Shown here one piece after another: positions 7,713 through 12,059 of a DNA stretch of 12,059 nucleotides. The DNA is taken from the NCBI GenBank assembly GCA_030634925.1, contig DAOVZV010000009.1, positions 1 to 12,059 of the forward strand, written 5' to 3'. The stretch is from Sulfurovum sp. GTDB lineage: Bacteria; Campylobacterota; Campylobacteria; Campylobacterales; Sulfurovaceae. Numbering within the stretch: the stretch's first letter is position 1; every line of letters starts with the position of its first letter. Both the position numbers and the translations under genes were made by a program. The notes under the pieces are model-generated. The model saw only the letters and a list, made by a program, of their open reading frames with translations. It was not told the origin of the DNA and made no database searches.

Positions 7713-8812
7713 TGTTTAAATCTTTTAATATAGGAAAATATAAGATAGAAAAACCAATCATTCAAGGTGGTATGGGAGTAGGTATCTCATGGGACCAATT
7801 GGCAGGAAGTGTTAGCTTCGAGGGTGGACTAGGTGTCATCTCTGCTGTGGGTACTGGAGTATATAAAGATAGAGCTTATGTAGATAAAACTGTAGGTAAA
7901 GAGAGAAGACCATTGGAGTCTATTAATTTTTACTCTTATAATGCTCTTAAAAAGATATTTGACAATGCAAGAGAGATATGTGGAGATAAGCCACTAGCAG
8001 CCAATGTACTCTATGCTCAAACAGATTACAATCGTGTGGTAGAAGACTCTTGTAAAGCAGGAGCAAATATCATCATCACAGGTGCAGGATTACCTTTGAC
8101 TATGCCTGAAGCAGTCAAAGATTATCCTGATGTAGCTCTTGTGCCTATCGTATCTACGGCAAAAGCATTGAGAATTTTGTGTAGAAGATGGAAAAAGACT
8201 CACGATAGATTACCTGACGCTGTGATAGTTGAAGGACCTCTTAGTGGTGGACATCAGGGCTTTAAGTATGATGAGTGTTTCAAGCCTGAAAATCAACTTG
8301 ATATTATACTTCCTCCTGTAATAGAAGAGGCAAAAAACTGGGGAGATATACCAGTGATAGCAGCTGGTGGAGTATGGGATAGAGATGATATAGTTCGTAT
8401 GATGGAACTAGGTGCAAGTGGGGTACAGATGGGTACTAGATTTATAGGTACTGTTGAGTGTGATGCTAGTGATGTGATGAAAAATATCATCATAGAAGCA
8501 AAAGAAGAAGATATAAAACTATTCAAATCTCCAGTTGGTTACCCTGCAAGAGGAGTCAAGACTCAACTTCACGCAGATATAGAAGCACAAAAAGCACCAA
8601 AGATAGCGTGTATATCCAACTGTGTAGCTCCATGCAAAAGAGGAGAAGAGGCAAAAGTAGTAGGATACTGTATAGCAGATAGACTAAGTGATGCGTATGA
8701 TGGTATAGCAGAGACAGGACTGTTTTTCACAGGTTCAAACGGATATAAACTTCAAGAGATTATAACTGTAAAAGAGCTAATGAATAAGTTGATGAACGGA
8801 GAAGATAGCTAG
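7712..8812 (+). CDS. FMN-dependent nitronate monooxygenase / FabK-like (2-nitropropane dioxygenase family) protein
   Basis: This 366-residue TIM-barrel flavoprotein has QGGMGVGIS at 18-26, GAGLP at 124-128, EGPLSGGHQGF at 174-184 with the probable catalytic His181, IPVIAAGGVWD at 213-223 and the FMN-phosphate loop GVQMGTRF at 237-244. Family members oxidise alkyl nitronates or, as FabK, reduce enoyl-ACP; sequence alone does not separate these, and the true substrate is unknown. A late Cys cluster, C300-x3-C304-x3-C308 followed by C320, is unusual and could hold a metal or cofactor. The ATG shares its A with the tyrS TAA, so it is surely in the same operon. The same neighbour follows tyrS in Campylobacter as I recall, suggesting an old, conserved linkage. 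Confidence 0.9.
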   Translation: MFKSFNIGKYKIEKPIIQGGMGVGISWDQLAGSVSFEGGLGVISAVGTGVYKDRAYVDKTVGKERRPLESINFYSYNALKKIFDNAREICGDKPLAANVLYAQTDYNRVVEDSCKAGANIIITGAGLPLTMPEAVKDYPDVALVPIVSTAKALRILCRRWKKTHDRLPDAVIVEGPLSGGHQGFKYDECFKPENQLDIILPPVIEEAKNWGDIPVIAAGGVWDRDDIVRMMELGASGVQMGTRFIGTVECDASDVMKNIIIEAKEEDIKLFKSPVGYPARGVKTQLHADIEAQKAPKIACISNCVAPCKRGEEAKVVGYCIADRLSDAYDGIAETGLFFTGSNGYKLQEIITVKELMNKLMNGEDS

Positions 8813-8813
8813 A

Positions 8814-9947
8814 GTGAAATTTATCAAAGTCATATATTTGTGGCTTTTCTGTACCATCTTGGTATTTGGAAGTGTCAATAAAATCAAAGATATTAAAATC
8901 ATAAAAGGTGAGTTACAGCTATCATTTGTAACTAACTTTGACAAAAAAAGTATCAAACACTACACCCTCACTAATCCTTTTCGCCATGTATTTGAGATAA
9001 AGAATACTCTGATTAAGTCCAAACATATAAATATGAAATGGAATAAGTCTCTAAAGATAACAAAATCCAAACATAGAACAGTAAAGATAATAATTAGCAA
9101 TAAAACACCATTTGCATCTATAGGATATAGACCTCTATTTTCCAAAAATATATACTCTATTCCATTGCCAAAGATAAATAGTGTATTGCCTATAGACAAG
9201 ATAGATGATTATCGAAAAGATACAATAACCAAAAGCTCAAAGCGACTTCATAGGTTTGAGACAATAGTGATAGATGCAGGACACGGTGGCAAGGCTTGTG
9301 GGGCTATTGGTGGAGGTAAGCAAGAGAAGAGATTGGTACTACAAATAGCCAAAAGAGTCAAAAAAGAGCTACAAAGAAGAGGCTATCCTGTATATATGAC
9401 AAGAGAGAAAGATGTCACAGTTACACTATCTCAAAGAACCAAAATGGCAGACCGTAAGAAAGCTGTAGTATTTATCTCTATTCATGCCAACTCCGTACCA
9501 CCTAAAAAACGAAATAGAATACACGGTGTAGAGACATATTTCTTACAAAATACTAGAGATGCAAAATCACAAAGAATAGCAGCGATAGAAAACAAATCTC
9601 TACTTAAAGGTACAAATAAACTTAGTAGAAAAGTGATAATAGACTCTGTACTATCAGGTCCAAAGATAGTAGAATCAAATAAACTAGCTATAGATATACA
9701 TAGAAATATGATGAAAAGCCTACATACCAAATATCCAAATGTTAGAGATGGTGGAGTGAGGTCAGCTCCGTTTTATGTGCTTGTGGGTGCTAGTCGTCCA
9801 TCTGTGCTTGTAGAGGTGGGATATATATCTCATCCTAGAGAGAGAAAAAGGCTATTTACTCCAAGATACCAAAATCTACTGGCAAAAGGAATATCTCGAG
9901 GTATAGATAGCTATATGAAAAATAGAAAAAGAGATATTGATTTTTAG
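8814..9947 (+). CDS. N-acetylmuramoyl-L-alanine amidase (Amidase_3, AmiA/AmiC type)
   Basis: This zinc enzyme cuts the bond between MurNAc and the stem peptide and acts in the periplasm, typically to separate daughter cells. The 377 residues comprise a signal peptide at 1-20 (MKFIKVIYLWLFCTILVFGS), a beta-rich, Lys-rich N-terminal region at 22-120 resembling an AMIN (wall or septum targeting) domain, a linker, and the catalytic domain from about 149. Zinc ligands and catalytic residues are visible: His157 in DAGHGG, Glu171 in KQEKR, His224 in SIHAN and Glu334 in LVEVGYIS. The segment at about 243-285 matches the insertion that blocks the active site in regulated amidases, so an activator may be needed (inference). 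The start is GTG 8814, one base after the preceding stop, with GGAG at 8798-8801. It is a campylobacterial amiA counterpart by context. Confidence 0.92.
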   Translation: MKFIKVIYLWLFCTILVFGSVNKIKDIKIIKGELQLSFVTNFDKKSIKHYTLTNPFRHVFEIKNTLIKSKHINMKWNKSLKITKSKHRTVKIIISNKTPFASIGYRPLFSKNIYSIPLPKINSVLPIDKIDDYRKDTITKSSKRLHRFETIVIDAGHGGKACGAIGGGKQEKRLVLQIAKRVKKELQRRGYPVYMTREKDVTVTLSQRTKMADRKKAVVFISIHANSVPPKKRNRIHGVETYFLQNTRDAKSQRIAAIENKSLLKGTNKLSRKVIIDSVLSGPKIVESNKLAIDIHRNMMKSLHTKYPNVRDGGVRSAPFYVLVGASRPSVLVEVGYISHPRERKRLFTPRYQNLLAKGISRGIDSYMKNRKRDIDF

Positions 9948-9956
9948 GAGTATATG

Positions 9957-10511
9957 ATGATAGTGGGAATAGAGGGAATAGTAGAGAAAAAAGAGCCGAC
10001 GATTGTCCATATCAATACAAATGGTCTAATATATGAAGTAAATATATCAATAAATACATCAAATCTCATCCCATCAGATAGAGTCAAGCTATATATCACT
10101 CAAATCATAAGAGAAGATGCCAATCTACTTTTTGGATTTATAGATACCAATGAGAAGAAGATGTTTGATACAGTTATCAAGATAAATGGTGTAGGTCCAA
10201 AGGTAGGACTAGCGATATGTTCTACATTTACACCAACTACATTTGCTAGTATCGTATCATCAAAAGATGTAAATATGCTCAAAAGAGTCCCAGGGATTGG
10301 ACCAAAAGCTAGTAGTAGAATACTCGTAGAATTAGCAGACTTTATAGTAGATGGAGATGACAATATAGATAGTGGGGCTTTGAGTGAAGCTACTATGGCA
10401 TTGGAGAGTTTGGGCTTCAAAAAAGATGCTATCCAAAAAGCACTTTATGGGTCTAGTGGAGATACAAGTACTCTAGTCAAAGAGGGTCTTAGAAAACTAC
10501 AGAGATTATAG
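9957..10511 (+). CDS. ruvA: Holliday junction branch migration protein RuvA
   Basis: RuvA binds the four-way recombination junction and loads the RuvB motor. The 184 residues give the usual three parts: an OB-fold at 1-62 ([15 protein letters not shown] at the start), a helix-hairpin-helix pair at 76-87 ([12 protein letters not shown]) and 111-126 ([16 protein letters not shown]) for DNA backbone contacts, an acidic linker at 131-140, and the C-terminal RuvB-contacting domain at 141-184. Two ATGs are adjacent; 9957 is preferred over 9954 because AGGAG (9946-9950) is then 6 rather than 3 bases away and the family normally begins with a single Met before IVG. It follows the amidase stop by 9 bases. 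Its last 6 bases overlap the end of the convergent gene. ruvB and ruvC are not in the window. Confidence 0.96.
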   Translation: MIVGIEGIVEKKEPTIVHINTNGLIYEVNISINTSNLIPSDRVKLYITQIIREDANLLFGFIDTNEKKMFDTVIKINGVGPKVGLAICSTFTPTTFASIVSSKDVNMLKRVPGIGPKASSRILVELADFIVDGDDNIDSGALSEATMALESLGFKKDAIQKALYGSSGDTSTLVKEGLRKLQRL

Positions 10512-11078
10512 ATTTGCACTCAATGCTAGTAATCTACAAGAGTTCTCTAGTATAGATATTTTTTGTACCATTTGTGTAATATCTCTATCATAAGATACCA
10601 AACCAAATCCCTTGATTAAAAGTAGATGAGTATCGTGTTTTTGGAAGAACTGTGATATTTCATAAGGAGCTCTCTCTAGCCAGTCTTCTACATTTTTGGG
10701 GTCATATATGATGACTTCTCCTATGAGTTTTTTGCCATAATAATCAGCAGGAGTTACTTTTGCGTGTTTGAGTGAGTATGCTGTGGCATAGGGTGACATT
10801 GTATATAATATATATTTGGCATTTGGTATTGTCTTGTATATATATTCGTGTATATGTACATCAGAACTTGCCATATTCCACCTATAATCTCTCTTTAGAC
10901 AATCTAGTTTTACCAGTGACTCTTGTGTTACCTCATCTAGCATAGTATCTTTGGAATTTATTATAAACTCATTTGATGATACTCTAGCAGAGATAGAACC
11001 GTGGTATCCAGAGAAGAAATCTTTGTTAAATAGAGATATAGATATATGTTTAATATTATCAATTAGATGTTTGCCCAT
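10506..11078 (-). CDS. Class II aldolase/adducin-fold protein lacking the zinc ligands
   Basis: The 190-residue protein matches the aldolase II/adducin N-terminal fold: [12 protein letters not shown] at 21-32 (family GxxGNxSxR region), [19 protein letters not shown] at 41-59, [11 protein letters not shown] at 71-81, [14 protein letters not shown] at 90-103 and [15 protein letters not shown] at 153-167. In zinc-dependent members the fourth block reads HTHSPYA and the last nHG. Here those histidines are Tyr92, Met94 and Phe158, and the usual catalytic Glu in SSE is Asp73. Aldol chemistry by the known mechanism is therefore unlikely; a structural, regulatory or ligand-binding role as in adducin is more plausible (inference). 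ATG 11078 follows AAGG at 9 bases. It lies reversed between ruvA and rsmH, with a 6-base tail overlap with ruvA and no visible terminator. The fold call is firm; the function is unknown. Confidence 0.85.
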   Translation of the reverse strand: MGKHLIDNIKHISISLFNKDFFSGYHGSISARVSSNEFIINSKDTMLDEVTQESLVKLDCLKRDYRWNMASSDVHIHEYIYKTIPNAKYILYTMSPYATAYSLKHAKVTPADYYGKKLIGEVIIYDPKNVEDWLERAPYEISQFFQKHDTHLLLIKGFGLVSYDRDITQMVQKISILENSCRLLALSANL

Positions 11079-11109
11079 AAGAAGAAACCTTTAGTTAGGA
11101 ATATTTTGG

Positions 11110-11116
11110 TATTATA
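11110..11116. promoter_or_regulatory. Shared bidirectional -10 element between the aldolase-fold gene and rsmH
   Basis: The top strand reads TGG-TATTAT (hexamer 11110-11115) and the bottom strand TGT-TATAAT (hexamer 11116-11111), so both directions have an extended -10 using almost the same base pairs. Predicted starts are near 11122 for rsmH (about 14-base leader with AAGGA at 11126-11130) and near 11104 for the minus gene (about 26-base leader). Polymerase could open the site in only one direction at a time. Confidence 0.5.
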
Positions 11117-11135
11117 ACATTAAAAAAGGAAATAG

Positions 11136-12059
11136 ATGCAAACACCACATATACCAGTATTGCTAGATGAGGTACTAGATAGTTTTGATGGAATTAGAGA
11201 TGGCTATTTTGTAGATTGTACCCTAGGATATGCAGGACATAGCTTGGAAGTATTGGCTAGATATAGTGGGTTTAATCATATTGGGATAGATAGAGATGAT
11301 GAAGCGTTGGCTTTTTCTGCTACAAGACTAGAAGATTATAAAGATAAAAGCACTCTATACAAAGGGACTTTTGCCAATGTCTTCCCGACACTAGAGGAGT
11401 CTCCTATCGTGGCGGTATTGGCTGATTTTGGTGTATCATCTTTGCAACTAGACAAAAAGGAGAGAGGTTTTGCCTTTGACTCTGATACACTAGATATGCG
11501 TATGGCTAGCAAAGCACCTCTAAGTGCTAGAGATGTAGTCAATGGATATAGTAGAGATAAATTAGAGTATATATTAGACCAATATGGAGAGGTGAGATTG
11601 TACAAAAAACTCACTTCTGCTATAATAGACGCACGAGCCAAGAGACCAATATCCTCTGCCAAAGAGCTTAGTGAGATAGCCAAATCTGTGATACCAGCAG
11701 GAGGCAAGATACACCCTGCTACTTTGATGTTTCAAGGTATTAGGATAGAAGTCAATAATGAACTAGGAGAGATAGAAGGATTATTGGACGCACTAGAAAA
11801 GAAGCATATCAAAGGTCAAGTGGTATCTCTAATCTCTTTTCATTCACTTGAAGATAGATTGGTCAAAAATAGATTTAAGAAATGGACTCAAAAGTGTATA
11901 TGTGATGCAAATGCTATGCGATGTACTTGTAGTAAAAACCACTCTTTGGGCAAAGCACTATCTTCCAAACCAAAGACAGCATCACCCACAGAACTAAAGA
12001 AAAATGCCAGAAGTCGGTCTGCAAAATTGCGTAGTTTTAGGTTTAGTAGAGATGACTAA
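11136..12059 (+). CDS. rsmH: 16S rRNA (cytosine(1402)-N(4))-methyltransferase RsmH (MraW)
   Basis: This SAM-dependent enzyme methylates N4 of C1402 in the 16S rRNA P-site decoding region. The 307-residue protein is complete and its TAA is the last codon of the window. Motifs in order are: HIPVLLDEVL at 5-14, the SAM loop DCTLGYAGHS at 27-36, GIDRDDEAL at 50-58, LADFGVSSLQLD at 95-106, GFAFDSDTLDMRM at 111-123, RPISSAKELSEI at 170-181, HPATLMFQGIRIEVNNEL at 193-210, SLISFHSLEDRLVKNRF at 231-247 and NARSRSAKLRSF at 290-301. The Cys pairs C254/C256 and C263/C265 match the CxC...CxC element seen in many RsmH proteins. AAGGA sits 5 bases before the ATG. In many bacteria rsmH heads the cell-wall cluster; what follows here is outside the window. 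Confidence 0.96.
   Translation: MQTPHIPVLLDEVLDSFDGIRDGYFVDCTLGYAGHSLEVLARYSGFNHIGIDRDDEALAFSATRLEDYKDKSTLYKGTFANVFPTLEESPIVAVLADFGVSSLQLDKKERGFAFDSDTLDMRMASKAPLSARDVVNGYSRDKLEYILDQYGEVRLYKKLTSAIIDARAKRPISSAKELSEIAKSVIPAGGKIHPATLMFQGIRIEVNNELGEIEGLLDALEKKHIKGQVVSLISFHSLEDRLVKNRFKKWTQKCICDANAMRCTCSKNHSLGKALSSKPKTASPTELKKNARSRSAKLRSFRFSRDD

Noticed and set aside
10100..10420. 106-codon minus-strand frame inside ruvA
   Set aside because: It is a shadow of ruvA with Ser/Leu/Ile-rich filler-like composition and no domain.
10509..10536. Inverted repeat TAGATT...AATCTA after ruvA as a terminator
   Set aside because: It has only a 6-base AT-rich stem with a 16-base loop and no T-run, and lies within the convergent coding sequence.
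11336..11707. 123-codon minus-strand frame inside rsmH
   Set aside because: It is antisense to conserved RsmH motifs; the length is explained by codon bias of the sense gene.

Overview
The window is a stretch of an AT-rich chromosome, almost certainly from a member of Campylobacterota (Epsilonproteobacteria). It resembles free-living relatives such as Sulfurimonas or Sulfurovum more than the host-adapted genera. The grounds are the wording of the housekeeping proteins (UMP kinase, omega, RuvA and RsmH read like campylobacterial versions) and the order pyrH-rpoZ-spoT-tyrS-(nitronate monooxygenase-like)-(amidase), which from memory matches Campylobacter. The genus cannot be fixed by eye. There is no tRNA, rRNA, CRISPR array, insertion sequence or phage gene, and no gene-free stretch longer than about 135 bases.

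Left part (1-3275), accessory: a subtilisin/kexin-type protease lipoprotein (minus strand, C-terminus cut off by the window edge) is transcribed away from an exported protein of unknown function. They share a 131-base intergenic region holding a striking mirror-symmetric control element: two tandem TGACACA pairs with 11-base spacing form a 47-base palindrome, with a -10 box at exactly the same distance on each side. This looks like a shared binding site for an OmpR/PhoB-type response regulator. Convergent with the unknown gene, three bases away, is a nucleotidyltransferase-fold protein of the NTP_transf_5 type.

Middle part (3360-10511), a tightly packed housekeeping operon: an extended -10 promoter drives pyrH (UMP kinase), rpoZ (RNA polymerase omega), spoT/rel ((p)ppGpp synthetase-hydrolase), tyrS (tyrosyl-tRNA synthetase), an FMN-dependent nitronate monooxygenase/FabK-like enzyme, an N-acetylmuramoyl-L-alanine amidase and ruvA (Holliday junction protein). 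Junctions run from a 1-base overlap to a 21-base gap and three starts are non-ATG (pyrH GTG, spoT TTG, amidase GTG). The set couples nucleotide supply, transcription, stringent response, tRNA charging, wall remodelling and recombination.

Right part (10506-12059): a class II aldolase/adducin-fold protein on the minus strand overlaps the ruvA stop by six bases and has lost all three expected zinc histidines. It is transcribed away from rsmH (16S rRNA m4C1402 methyltransferase). The two divergent genes appear to share one symmetric -10 element in a 57-base gap. The window ends exactly on the rsmH stop codon.

No complete new defence or mobile system is visible. The best candidates for novelty are the divergent protease/exported-protein pair with its symmetric operator, the metal-less aldolase-fold protein, and the back-to-back promoter at rsmH.
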